Source: Adineta ricciae
Lineage: Eukaryota > Rotifera > Eurotatoria > Adinetida > Adinetidae
Direction of reading: 5' to 3'
NCBI GenBank assembly: GCA_905250025.1
Contig: CAJNOJ010000465.1
Location: 1-64,000, forward strand
DNA length: 64,000 nucleotides
Both the position numbers and the translations under genes were made by a program. Under the pieces are notes generated by a model. The model was not told the origin of the DNA. It saw nothing but the letters and a program-made list of their open reading frames with translations, and did not search any database. Of this stretch, positions 1-11,785 are shown piece after piece. Each line of letters begins with the position of its first letter. The first letter of the stretch is position 1.

Positions 1-2
1 GA

Positions 3-1226
3 GATAGTCGTACTTGTATCAAAAGAGCAGATGAAAACGATGGTCTTTGGACTTCGATGTATTTGAGTAGCCAAATCTTTCGTTATCAAGTCACTCAAGA
101 TGTGACAGTCAAAGCATCGGCATGGACACATTTTCAAGCATTAGAATTACTCAATAAAGTCACAGGTATACCAGGTTATCCTGCTCGTTCATTTGAAGAA
201 CATACTGATTTTACTCCTTATCCTGATTGGCATCCATCTCCTTATAATTCAACTCTTCGATATCAAAGCGATACATCATCCGACGAAATCGATGGGCATG
301 AGTTTATTTATCCATTAGTATATGATTTATTAGCTACCAATGATGATGAACGTTATCGAGCTTACATTCTGCTCTTTAATATTACCAATAATATCTTGAC
401 TCATGATTGGTATTTAGTAGGTGAAACAGCAAATCATACATCATGGGGTATCTGGAATCCAAAAGATGTCAATGATGATTTTGATTTTCAAGACGACCGA
501 GGTCTTAACAGTCTCGAAATCTTAGCTTTCCTACTTCAAACTTATGCTCACAGTGGAAATGAACGTTTTCTTGTTGGCGCCAAACTTCTGATCGAATCCT
601 ATTCATACGATGTTAATATTATTAATCAGAAAATGCTGGCTGTTTGTGATAATAATTTTTCCGATGATGAACTCGCCTATCTCTCTTATTTCAATCTGGT
701 CTCAGCTGCTCAGAAAATTTTCTCGAATGATTATTTATCTCCTAGACAAAAAGCAAACGCGCAGGTAATCATCGATAACATATTGGAATACATGAAGATT
801 GGTCTGGATCTTTCACATAAGTACAAACAAATGGAAAAGTCACCATTTTATAATTTTATCTATTGTTATGCCAGTGGTCAAGTAAATGCTACTCAACATT
901 TGTTTAAAGAATCGAATATATCACCTTTTGGTTTTGATTGTACAACTTTATTAGATGATAGTATATGGTATATGCAGCGTTGGCCGTTGGAGTTAGTTGA
1001 TTGGCCACAGTTCAATAGTGATCGTCTCGACGTTGAAATCAATACACCTGCTAATTGTAACGGTGGACGTCATTCATTGACAATGTTACCACCTGATGAA
1101 CGAGCTGTTCATTTATGGAACGGGAATGTGTACTTGTTGGACAACGGAAATGGAACTGTGGAGATGGATCCAACCTCTTTCCTCATCAGTTATTGGGGAA
1201 TGCGTTACTTTGATCTTTTAGCATAA
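3..1226 (+). CDS. C-terminal part of a bacterial-type alpha/alpha-toroid protein (propeller-associated)
   Basis: The frame is open from base 3, so the gene begins left of the window; the first ATG at 57 is internal. About 407 residues are visible and end at a stop at 1224-1226. The sequence matches my memory of the helical C-terminal domain found in bacterial proteins annotated as two-component regulator propeller or ligand-binding sensor proteins. Shared landmarks are DGLWTSMYLSSQ at the left edge, TGIPGYPARSF, SDTSSDEIDGHEF, GIWNPKDVNDD, RGLNSLEILAFL, NFSDDELAYLSY, SPFYNFIYCYASG, LPPDERAVHLWNGNVY and SYWGMRYFDLL. The fold is expected to be an alpha/alpha toroid with a possible carbohydrate-related role; no substrate is known. 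Several N-x-S/T sites fit an extracellular protein. No intron is visible, consistent with horizontal origin, which is an inference. Confidence 0.75.
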   Translation, partial: DSRTCIKRADENDGLWTSMYLSSQIFRYQVTQDVTVKASAWTHFQALELLNKVTGIPGYPARSFEEHTDFTPYPDWHPSPYNSTLRYQSDTSSDEIDGHEFIYPLVYDLLATNDDERYRAYILLFNITNNILTHDWYLVGETANHTSWGIWNPKDVNDDFDFQDDRGLNSLEILAFLLQTYAHSGNERFLVGAKLLIESYSYDVNIINQKMLAVCDNNFSDDELAYLSYFNLVSAAQKIFSNDYLSPRQKANAQVIIDNILEYMKIGLDLSHKYKQMEKSPFYNFIYCYASGQVNATQHLFKESNISPFGFDCTTLLDDSIWYMQRWPLELVDWPQFNSDRLDVEINTPANCNGGRHSLTMLPPDERAVHLWNGNVYLLDNGNGTVEMDPTSFLISYWGMRYFDLLA

Positions 1227-1750
1227 TCAATTACTTTTCCTCGATAAAATTCGTATTTATTGGTTTACACGCACAAAAGACAATTAACAAAACATTTTCT
1301 TGCCATGATCAATAAAAACAGCAATTAATCCGAAGCACGGTCTGTCTTTACCTCTCTCGTGTCAAGCATAAGCTAATGCCAAAGTATTCGATAAAAACAA
1401 CAATTCGATAAGTAATGAATATTTGTCTTTTTCGCACGTCAATCTAGCCAAAACAATGCGAAGCAATACAGATTGAAGGTTTGTGTGAATTATCATTCGT
1501 TTTCGCACACATGACCTCGAGTACTCATAGAAAACGAGATACTTGTTCGATAGTTTTTATATCTAGCACATATGTGCCATCACAAAACACTTTTATCGAT
1601 AACTTCCAATATACGACGATGATGGTAAGAATATCATGGTCAAAATTGCAATTATATTCGTCATCAACATATTTATCCTCTCAAAGCAAAACAAAACAGT
1701 GAAGTGAACGAGTGATATGGTAGATATTCCTTAGAGAAGATTACGCGTGT
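1227..1750. other. Intergenic stretch, no gene recognised
   Basis: This is AT-rich sequence between the stop of the toroid gene and the decayed GPCR. The only open frame (1481-1702) starts at a non-ATG codon and resembles nothing I know. Confidence 0.5.
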
Positions 1751-1754
1751 CTTA

Positions 1755-2331
1755 AAGTATCTTACTGTGTTTTTTTTGTATTCGACTGGTTAAATCTATA
1801 TAAATATTTTGTAAACCAAATGGCATACCAGATATTGCTAAAACGAATAATTGTGGAACTAACATTCCTCGTATTTGTTTTGTTAAACGATCACTTTGGA
1901 TAGTATGAAACATTAATCAAAGACTTTCAATTGATTTTCGTGTAAATATAAGAATCATTGTTATTGGACCTAGTGTAAAATCAAGACAAAACTATTGAAT
2001 TTTCGGAATGCACTTGGTGCCAAAATACAAAAACTATCGATATTGGTGTAATAAATAAGACTCCAAAAGATTATTGTTCCAAGAATTTCACATTTAACAA
2101 CACGCATGGATCTCCAACGATTTCGAAAATTTACTTCACGGTGTGTGCTAACATACTGATCAAATGCTGCCCAACGTGGAGATGACATAGTTGCAGCCAT
2201 TTTTTTAGAAATATCATTGAATTCTTCTAAAAGGTTAGAAAAAAGCATGTTCAATTCAAGAATTCTTTTAACTGCATAGATTGAGGCAATTAACTGCGAT
2301 GACGAGTCTTCTGAACTAGATTTTTTTCTCT
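1755..2331 (-). pseudogene. Decayed rhodopsin-like GPCR of bdelloid type
   Basis: Read on the minus strand, the block 2254-1970 gives SSPRWAAFDQYVSTHRE, which corresponds to the end of TM3 and the second intracellular loop of bdelloid FMRFamide-receptor-like GPCRs. It continues as RWRSMRVVKCEILGTIIFWSL (TM4). Downstream on the same strand, 1965-1760 contains GPITMILIFTRKSIESL, a stop, then a change-free run MLVPQLFVLAISGMPFGLQNIYIDL, which is the usual TM6-TM7 segment. No TM1-TM2 part is seen and in-frame stops are present, so this is a pseudogene fragment. Its TM3 part is repeated at 31371-31440. Confidence 0.6.
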
Positions 2332-3675
2332 TTTCAATTCAAAATCTTATATGGGGTATTATGACACCCTTTTGGTTAACATACGTTCAGTGGCGGAGCC
2401 CCTTGGTCCCACCAATGCATAATTTCTAGGTAAAAAAGACATCGTCATTTTACGTATATTCATAATGCAAATATTATTGGCACAAATACATGTGTTACAA
2501 TGTTGTGGGATGAATCGTTGAGACAGAAAAAAAACTAGTAAATTTTCATTTTCATGTCGAAATGATAATGAATAAGCTCCAGTAGTGATCAAATATGCAT
2601 GATAATCAATAAAAATACATACTTTTTCATTTTATTCTTAAAATGAAATGGAATGACATTAATATAGATGTAGATATGAATACATTCATCGAATCCATAG
2701 GATATATGTTTTAATGTGAAAAAGTTCAAAGTATAGATGATCATAAATGTTCTACTCGCTTCTATGTTCCATATATTAAACGTCACAACATCTTCAATTT
2801 CGACTATTTTCAACTCTCACTATTACTCGTTATATAATTCTGTTCATTCTATTCTTTTCGCTATTATACGGCTCTTTCGATTCGCTTCTTTAAAGTTATT
2901 TAGGTGTATAACCGTCCGTTTCTCTTTGTCGTGTTTATTTAATTGAATAGCTATTGAAGTTTACCATTTTTCACGCATATGTGATTTGATATCTACAAAC
3001 AATGTTCGTTCAAATGGTGAATATATTTTTTAGCTTTTTTTATGAAAAATATCTCGAAGAAATTCACGCATTTGAAAAGAAAATGATTTGAAATAGATGA
3101 ACAGATTTATTTTCTTTCTAAACACTTTGTTGATTAAAATAAAAATATTGAAAGAAAACACGATATTTGAAAAATGAATAGATTATTCGAGAAACATTTG
3201 TTAATCTAATATAAATTTATTTAGAGATAAAAATTTATTCATTGTTTTCATTGTTTTCATTATGATCTATTTTTTATTTTGTTCACCAGCAAGTATTTTC
3301 AATGATGAAATGGAAAAATGTATTAATATGGTTATATAAAAAGGGATATAATTATAATATTTTTATGTTAGAAGAGAATGATTATGATGATAATAGTATT
3401 CAAGATCAAGAAATTGCTCTTAAATATCAAAAATATAAAACTTGGTTACTTATTATTCTTCTAATAGGTAAATTACATTTCTTTTTTTTTAAATCAAAGT
3501 ACAGGATAGAAATGAATACATTTGACATATTTTCAAACGATTTGAAGTCAAAACGTTGATTATTTATATAAAAATAACTTTATTTTAGTATGTCTTTATA
3601 TATTATTCTATGTAACTTTATTGAAAAGTGAATCGCGAACAAAAATTCTATCAGATATAACATTTGATAAATTTA
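2146..3675. repeat. Segment repeated at 31371-32775
   Basis: From TGCTAACATACTGATCAAAT at about 2146 to the second exon of the membrane gene at about 3675, the sequence recurs at 31371-32775 with small indels and scattered substitutions. The second copy is bounded on the left by a single N and on the right by a 36-N gap. The stretch 2332-3301 contains no other recognisable gene. It holds the 5' flank of the membrane gene that starts at 3302. Confidence 0.85.
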
Positions 3676-5082
3676 ATGAATTAAATGATAAGTATGGTGA
3701 AATTCTTTCATGTTCATGTTCAAAAATCTCAATCTCATATGAGAATTTTATTTCAAATAATATAACAATGTATCCGATTTGTTCAAGTTATTTTATTGAA
3801 CAAGAATGGATTAAATCATTATATTTTGAAAATGCAAGTCAATATGGAGTTTGGGATTTTCGAACAACAGCTTATTCACAAGTGAGTTTTTCACAAAACA
3901 TACGAATGCGTTACAAAAATATCAATAGGATTCACAAAATCAAAATAAGAAATGAAAGAATTCGAAGGACGTATTCTCGATCATTCCAACTTCGGAGTTG
4001 CTCGTTTCTAGTAACATGTAGTTAGGACAACGTTCTTAGAAGAAGAAAAAAACATTAAAAACATCGGTTCGTTTTGATTTAGGCCATTAACATAGGCAAA
4101 CTGAGGAATAGGAAACAACTGTACATGACACAATCTTTTCTATTTTTAGTTTGAAATTTTATCAAAATTTTGTTTACTTTCCAAAGAAATTCTTAATGAA
4201 ATTCGCCTGGATATAAATAAAACCAAACTTGTTACTTTTTCTGTACATTCGGAAAAGGAAATTGAAATTGAAATCAATAGAAAAATTGATTTTCTAAACA
4301 AAAGTATGTCATATCGAATCATTTCATTTTTACATTATTTAAAAAATACAATACAAACACATCGTTTTACTTCATCATTGAATACAAATTCTATGATATT
4401 AACACGTGAATCAGAAGATGATGATGATGATCAATTTTTAAAATTAGAATCACATGATGTTTCTTATGATTCGAATAAGGGACACAAAATATGTAGTAAA
4501 TACAATTCATTAATAAATGCAACAGTCTCTTCAGTTAATTATGAAACAATTTTACCTCTTGTTAGAACTCGAATGAAACCAATGGTAAATTCAACTATTA
4601 TTAATGGATTTTACACAGGATGTACTCCACTTGACGCAATTCTTCATAGTACATTAGATTGTTTATATGATATAACATGTCTTCAGTTATTATTGAAGTA
4701 TTTTCCAAATCTTAAAAAAGTTCGTAGAAGAGAAATGTAAAATATTTCTATTAAAAAATATTTAATTTAGATAAATTTTAATCCAAATAGTTCAATATTA
4801 ACATCAGAATATGAATATATTTCAATAAATGAATCATTAAATAATCTTTTTATCAAAAATTGGTCAAAAAATATAAATTATTTCAAATATTTTAATGAAT
4901 GTTCACCATTATCATGTTCATATTCGATGAAAGAACGAACTGAATTATCTTATTCAATAACTCTTTTTATAAGTCTTTATAGTGGTCTCATTATTATTCT
5001 TCGTCTTGTTTCATCATTTACAATCGATTTTATCACAAAATTAAGATTTTTTTTTCAAAAAACGAAATCAAAATTCAAGTAA
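3302..5082 (+). CDS. Bdelloid two-pass membrane protein with Cys-rich ectodomain, unit A
   Basis: I predict exons 3302-3467, 3589-3881, 4150-4719 and 4771-5082, all with GT..AG introns in consistent phase, giving about 446 residues. The N terminus carries a YNIF motif followed by a TM helix (TWLLIILLIVCLYILFYVTL). The ectodomain contains SCSCSKISISYENF, MYPICSSYFIEQEW, GCTPLDAILHSTLDCLYD and NECSPLSCSYS. A second TM follows (SYSITLFISLYSGLIIIL). These landmarks define a large uncharacterised family I know only from bdelloid rotifers. The topology recalls DEG/ENaC channels, but I see no real homology. Unit A is shorter than its neighbours in the middle of the ectodomain. The last exon may not end at 5080-5082: a 49-nt intron 5079-5127 would lead into unit B, except that the phase is off by one base. 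Confidence 0.7.
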
Positions 5083-5127
5083 AAGTTTTTAATTTGATAA
5101 AATATTTTATTATAGAATTCATTTTAG

Positions 5128-7315
5128 TTGAACAACCAAGAATTGATATATTTTGTAAAATAAAAAAATTGAATTTATTCAAAAATATCAATGATCGAAC
5201 GGAGAAAAGTATGAAACAACAAAGGATAATCACACGTGTTTATTTAATATTATTATTTTGTAAGTATGAGTTGTCTAATTAGAGCTCTAATATATAATAG
5301 TCCCTAAGTAATCATGAGAGCGAGTGTAGGACTAAACGTAGTTTTGATTTGATACATTTTTATGCTCTTCTGTAGAAATGAGAATAGTCCACATCGACGG
5401 ATTCGAAAGGTTACTCTAAGGTCATCATGGAACATATTGTCAACGTAGGTGATCTTATTAATTTCACTTTAACATATATATATATATTTTATAAACGACC
5501 TGGAATTATAGACAGCTATTCCTCGTATACGATCATATTGTTTTCTTTTTATTATCAGGTTCAATTTGTGTTCTATGTTTATTTACATCATTAAATGATG
5601 AAATCTTAACAATAACTGTTCGAAATATATCAATAATAGAATATAAATCTTTAGAAATTCGATATTCGAATACACTTCGATGTCCATGTTTAAATAAGGG
5701 AATAATGTATAAAAACTTTCTTTCAATATCACCACGTTTTCATCAAATATGTTCAAGTGGTTTCGTTAATGATTATTGGATTTATTTATTAAAAGAAGGA
5801 GTTAATTCAGTGGTTTATAATGATTGGCGTAATGGTGCCTATGCACAATTTCAATTATTAAGAGATTTTTGTAAATTAGCTGATGAAACAATAGATGATT
5901 CAATAAAACGATATCTTTCACAATTATTTATTAGTTCATCTATAATAAATCAAAATGATTTTAATAAACAAATTAATTCAAGTCTTAATCAATTTTATAA
6001 ATCAATATCTTTTCATTTTCAATTAATGATAAATATTTCACAATTATTAATGCAAATTGATCAATTTTATACAAGTGCATATGGAGCAGCTGGTTATGAA
6101 TCGGGTATTAATTTAATTCAAATTGATAAATTTGATGCAACAATCAAAAATAAAACGATAAACGTATGTTATTCTTATTTTTCACAATAGATTATTTTAT
6201 AAAAAGCAAACTTTAGAACTGGTGGTGTAGTCAGGGTAGGGCATGAGTCGACGTCGCCTACTCACTGGAGATTTTTGAAAACTTTCCGGTGGGAATACAA
6301 GGGTTTGTTGCTCACTATAGTTGGAACAATCTATTTTAAATAAAATCATGAAATGTTGAACTATTCTTCATATTCAAAAGAGGCAGGAGGAGGGGAGGAC
6401 AAAAAAAGGCGCGAAGTATTATTGCATTGCAATGCTTGTTGCCTATGATGTTAGAGATGTATCTCGAGTATGCGCAGTCCGTGGAATATGTAACACTACT
6501 CTTATTTCTTTCTATAATTTCCAAAGATTTTCTCCCTGCACTTTGTTTTGTTAAACCATAAACTAAAATAATGATTAATTATTTAGTTTCAATTTCTCTT
6601 AAATGGAATTCAAGAGATTGATTCAAATAAGCTCTCATGTATTTGTGCTACAAATCCCAATTGTGAAATGTCATCGGTTATATATTCATTTGGTTTGGCA
6701 ACTAATCCCAATAATGGCAAAATACCTGCTCATAATATATCAGGTTGGATTCATCGATGTACACATATGAATTCTCTTCTTTATTCAACATTGGAATGTT
6801 TTTATGAAGATTCAGAATGTTTTCCATTTGTATTACGACATTTAGATAAACAACTTGAAAATGTTCATTTCTCATTATCAAATTCAATTGAACCATTAAT
6901 TTCTAATCAAAATCTCAGTCAATTTTCTCCTAATACAACAATTTCAAATATATTTAAAGAAATAATGATTGAAGAATGGAATATATCTTTATTTTATGAC
7001 CTATTTTATAAAGAATGTTCACCAATCCATTGTACTTATTCAAAAAAAGTTCGTAAAGAAAATTTTCTTGGAGTAATAATAATATTAATATCAATGATTA
7101 ATGGAATTATGGTTTCATTACGAATTCTTACACCTCGTCTTATTTTATTTAGTTTCAAATTATTAGAAATTTTATCTAAGAAAAAACGAAAGCGACGAAG
7201 TAAACAAAAGAATATTAAAAAAAAGTTCAAAATAATTTCTTATTCTTTTAGTTCAACAAAATCGTTCCAATCGAATAAAAAGATTTCTAGAAAATCTTTT
7301 GAAACTTTTTGTTAA
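5128..7315 (+). CDS. Bdelloid two-pass membrane protein with Cys-rich ectodomain, unit B
   Basis: Exons are 5128-5259, 5559-6163 and 6587-7199, or to the stop at 7315 if this is a separate gene. The first exon encodes KIKKLNLFKNINDR and RVYLILLF, the family's N-terminal motif plus the start of TM1, which finishes in exon 2 as CSICVLCLFTSL. The ectodomain has LRCPCLNKGIMYKNF, FHQICSSGFVNDYW, SCICATNPNCEM, HRCTHMNSLLYSTLECFYED and KECSPIHCTYS. The second TM is GVIIILISMINGIMVSLRI. No in-frame ATG exists before residue MKQQR at 5211, which lies after the conserved LNLF motif, so the true start is probably in an upstream exon. A 52-nt intron 7200-7251 joins it in phase to unit C and skips the stop at 7313-7315. 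Confidence 0.65.
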
Positions 7316-8904
7316 AACTCTTTTTGAATTGAATATTTTTTCGTCACGGGATTTTGGATATGACACTGATCGATTAATATCTATAAAATATGGTCAATGG
7401 GCAACTCGTCTTTATATGTTTTCATTTATTTTCACAATAACAATTCTTTTCTTTTACACAAACATTCAATCACGTATTGTAACAAAAAATTTTGATAAGC
7501 CGGATTTAAACTCTTATGAAAAATTACGAGAAAGTTATGGAAATAAATTACAATGTTTATGTTCAAAAATAGCATCAACATACAATGACTCGCTCAAAAT
7601 TGAAACCAGATTTCATCCGGTAAGCATTTCATAACATCTCACTTGGAATTCTTTATCAGTGCGAGGGCGAGGGTGTATTTGTTTTTAAAGAGAGATTATC
7701 TCCAGCGATGCATGCAAGTCATATTTAGTGATGGACTCCTCGAGCAGACAAGGTTTTAAAAAACCGTATTGAAACGCAGAGAAAAAAGTGGCATATTTTC
7801 TCACAGTCATGTACGTTTAAACGCTTTTTTTCAAAATCTTGTCTGTTTCGGTCGTCAACTCTAAGGAGATAGATCTTCTGTCTGCGAGATATATGATACA
7901 ACTTGAATTCTCCTTTTCTTCAGATTTGTTCAAGTCAATTTATTGCTGAGGAATGGCGAATTTCTTTAACCAATGGTTTAATTTCAAATTTATCAATTTA
8001 TCATGAACGAGATTATCGTCGATTTCTTTCAGCTCATTTACAATATCTTCAAGGTTTATGTCAAATCTCACAAAACGTAGTTTATAATTCCATAAATGAA
8101 CTTCTTTCATCATTATTAATAACAATTGAACTTTTACCTAAAGAAAATTTCGAACATCGTCTAAATATTCTTATCGAACAAAGTCAAAGTAATTCTCCTA
8201 TTTTACTTTCATACTTTCTTTCAATGACTCGTATAATTAATCATGGAAATGCCTTTCTATCAACATATGGAACAAATTTTCTTTATAAAACAAGAATAAA
8301 TCGAAATCCTCGTAGTTATCTCTATACAGAATCAATTACTTATGACAATCAATGTTCATGTGGAATGTTTTCAAATTGTACAAGTCAAGCTTATTTTCTT
8401 GAAGAAAATTCTTCATTTCCAATCAAAGGTATGAAAATGGGTTGTACACCAAGTGAATCATTTCTTGAGTCAACTCTTGAATGCTTTTATGATCAATCTT
8501 GTCTTAACCTTATTTATCAATATACAAATTTGTCAAATTCTTCAATTGCATTAAATACATCAATTGATTTTTTACCAAATCTTACAATTAATGAATTAAT
8601 TCATCATTCATTTATCAAACAATGGTTAAATATAACAAATTATTCTTCATATTATAATATTTGTTCACCATCAATATGTTCATATACTTCTCTTGAAAGA
8701 TTTAATTTTTTATATATTATAACACTTTTTCTTAGTCTTCAAGGGGGTTTAACCTTAGTTTTTAAATGGATTTCACCAAAAATAATTCAAATTATCTTTA
8801 CAATCTATAATTATTATAAAACAAAACGAAATTCTATTTATCCTATTGTAATCTTGTCAAATAATATTAATATTCAAACAAGAGAACGAAGAATATCTGA
8901 GTAA
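7252..8904 (+). CDS. Bdelloid two-pass membrane protein with Cys-rich ectodomain, unit C
   Basis: Exons are 7252-7619 and 7924-8900, or to the stop at 8904. This is the most typical copy. It shows LFELNIFSSRDFG, then TM1 (RLYMFSFIFTITILFFYT), LQCLCSKIASTYND, ICSSQFIAEEW, FLSTYGTNF, CSCGMFSNCTSQA, MGCTPSESFLESTLECFYDQ, NICSPSICSYTS and TM2 (LYIITLFLSLQGGLTLVF). There is no ATG upstream of the N-terminal motif. A 48-nt GT..AG intron (8901-8948) continues the frame into the next exon in phase, so the stop at 8902-8904 may lie inside an intron. Its function is unknown. Several N-x-S/T sites support an extracellular loop. Confidence 0.65.
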
Positions 8905-8948
8905 ATTGTTTTATATTTTATTTATTTAATAGATTCTCGTTTGTTTAG

Positions 8949-10604
8949 AAACACACGAATTATTTTATCAATTCAACATTATTTAAAGATAACTTTATTA
9001 TTTATATTTTTAATTGGAATTCTGATTATTTTTTCAATTTACTACGCAAAAACTAGTAAGAAATATTGAAATTTAAAAAAAAAGATCGTTTAATACTGAT
9101 CGTTGTAGTTTCAACTAAAAATGGTATTGCTGATAATACAACAGCAATAATCATGTCAACATCTTCAACTATATCAGGTTTGAAGACTATGATGATGTTA
9201 TTGTGGAACTCACATAGATTTTTTGAAAAGAAAAAAGTGAGTGTAAGTTTTAAGTTTAAGTCGAGAAACTTATGAACTTTCACTCCTGTCCGTTGCAGCT
9301 ATTCTTTATTATCAAGAACAGTGCACAACTTTATGATAGGATTTCTTTACTAAAGACCTATGTACTATATTGAATATGTGAGTGGTAGGGATATGAATTG
9401 CACATTGAAAGTCTGAAGGAACAGCGCTGATCAACACTTTTGCAAAAAAGAAAAGATCTGAATTTATTTTAAACATATTTTTCGAAAATATCTTATATTC
9501 CTCTTTGTAGACTCATTTTGTGAATTGGAATTCGAAGAAATCTCAATGAATATATCATGTAATGAAACGAATTTCAGATTTCTCATAAGCACTGGCCATT
9601 TCAATAAGGATAATTCCATTGATATCATATATTTATGTGATAATTTATTAAATTCAAAAATATTTATTCTATTTGGTAATAATAACGGAACATTTCAAAA
9701 AGCAATAATTAATTCATTTGAAAATATAAATGAAATTAATCATATGAATATAAATGATTTTAATAATGATAATCAATCTGATATTCTTTTAATCTATAAT
9801 ATGAATATGAAATCATATCTCATCGTTTTACAAGGAAATACTAATGGAAGATTTGAAAAAAGTTTCATACCTGTGGCACTAAAAAATGATCCACAAAAAA
9901 TTAGTGTTAATCATTTGAATAATGATAAAATACTGGATATTATTATGATTATGCCTGTAGAAGAGAATATTTATGTCATGTTCGGAAATTCAAACGGAAG
10001 TTTTTCATTAAAATACGTTTTATTTACAGCCTTGTATTGTGAATTAACGGATTTAGTTGTTGGTCATGTTAATTATGATGAGTTTGTCGATATCATTGTT
10101 TATGATGGTAAATCATCACATATTTATGTATTTTTTGGGACAAGCAATGGAACATTCCTAGTACAAAAATCATTTTTTACTTCAATTGATTCTGGTTTAA
10201 ATTATATTTCAATTGATTATTTAAATAATAATAATATTGTCTTTCTTTATCAATGGAAAGATATTATTTACATGACATATCAATATAATAATAATCGTTT
10301 CATTAGAAATCATAAAATTATTTTAGAATCAATTGAAAAATTAATTTCAGTTCTTATGATTGATATTAATCATGATAATCATTCGGATATTATTGGTTTA
10401 AGCCGTTCACATGGAATTTATGGATTATTTTCATATGAAAATGGACAATTTAATTCGCAAAAAATCTATGCAAAAGAAATTGAAAGTTATTTTGTATCAC
10501 TTCTTATTAATGATATTAATAATGATAATTATCAAGATATGATTACTGTTGATCGTCAAACAATGTCAATTTATATATTATTAAATAAAAACAACTGTTT
10601 ATAA
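8949..10604 (+). CDS. Membrane-anchored FG-GAP/VCBS-type beta-propeller protein
   Basis: Exon 8949-9055 encodes a TM helix (YLKITLLFIFLIGILIIFSIYY) and has no start codon. A donor at 9056 joins it in phase to exon 9511-10604. The long exon carries repeats with a Ca-binding-like D-x-N-x-D core: DFNNDNQSDIL, HLNNDKILDII, HVNYDEFVDII, DINHDNHSDII and DINNDNYQDMI. Each is followed by a strand containing a NGxF motif such as GNNNGTFQ or GTSNGTFL. This is the FG-GAP/VCBS repeat pattern of integrin-like propellers, which often bind proteins or glycans outside the cell. The lack of an ATG and the in-phase 48-nt intron from unit C suggest that this is the C-terminal part of the upstream membrane protein. 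The alternative is a separate gene with an unseen first exon. Confidence 0.7.
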
Positions 10605-11669
10605 ATATCATTTTGAAAAAAAGATTCTCTATTATTTTCTTTTTTTCAATTTTAAAAGAATAAAAAAATGCTTTGCTTAAATTTTATTTATCAATTGAAA
10701 TACTTTATATTTACATTTTTATAATTGATCATTCTTTTGAGTTTAATAGAGTTTTCGAATAATATGAACTGAGCTCGCCAAATTTTTATACATTCATCGA
10801 TGAATTAAGTTGAATTGGAATTAGTGACGTAGCCATGATTTGATGGATGGATCGGCAATTAATGCCTTATGAAAAATTTTAAAAATAAAAGGTTTTAAAA
10901 GGGTGTGATGGTGCGGGGTAGGTTTCGGTGCCCTATATGCCTCATTATGAAAATTCCGTAATTAGGTTTAGATCCATCTCGCCTATTGTGAATTATTCCA
11001 CATTGGGAATTATAGGCTTAAGTTCAAATTTCCCGGAAAACGCTATAACACATCAAATCCAAGCAGAAGCGAAAAACGTCGAGTTACAGATGAGAACGAC
11101 TTTTGGTTCTATTCTCTTTAATTGGTGCCAATTAGCCATTCAACAGTTAGACTGGTCGATCAACGCAGATAAGAACTTTTTCACTTGAATACAACTACTT
11201 CATGTGATTTTCCTAATTGATCACATCTTTTTAAAGTCAAACTTGGTGATGAAACCCGGTATTCAAATAGATTGGATAACTGTATTTCTTGCTATACTAC
11301 TTAGAATTCCTTCGTTTGAAGTTCATTTCTTGGGACAGATTTCTAAGCGAAATAAGACTTATTATACACTTCAAACGTTTGTTAGCGAATATGATTTGCA
11401 AGGAAGCTTCTGTAATTATTATCAGAAAACATCTTGCTACACTTATTTGATATTTATGAGCGCGAACAATGTCGAAAAAAGAGCTTTTCTATCATTTTTT
11501 CTATATATGAAAAAACATTTTAAAAAACTCGAGGTTTTTTAGCACATAGGACCTATTAGCAGCTCTCCTTCGTGAGAGTGGCTCCGGTTTATTATATATC
11601 CATAAAACATGCGCACACATACAGACACATATAGATAGAGATGAGAAAACAAAGCTGCGCTAACAGGAC
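10605..11669. other. Intergenic stretch, no gene recognised
   Basis: The stretch contains open frames of 86 and 112 codons (10928-11188 and 11204-11542), both starting at non-ATG codons, with no recognisable domain. The left end is a long A/T-rich tail after the propeller gene. Confidence 0.5.
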
Positions 11670-11785
11670 CCAACTTTTTTTCATCAAAAGTGTTTCTAGA
11701 GCACACGGGCTTTTTGAAGCGAAAATAATCGAAAAAAAACCATTCCAAAAAGTGAATGGATCTCCATGGATTAGCCCATAAATAT
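11670..11785 (+). repeat. Solitary terminal-inverted-repeat fragment related to the 15.4-17.6 kb transposon
   Basis: The stretch ...TCATCAAAAGTGTTTCTAGA... through AGTGAATGGATCTCCATGGA resembles the right-hand inverted repeat of the transposon at 17458-17575 in order and spacing. It has accumulated many changes, and I do not see its partner nearby. It is probably the remnant of an older related insertion. Confidence 0.5.

Noticed and set aside
9053-9283. Overlapping plus and minus open frames in the intron before the propeller exon
   Set aside because: They lie within the intron 9056-9510, overlap each other, lack family similarity and use doubtful starts.
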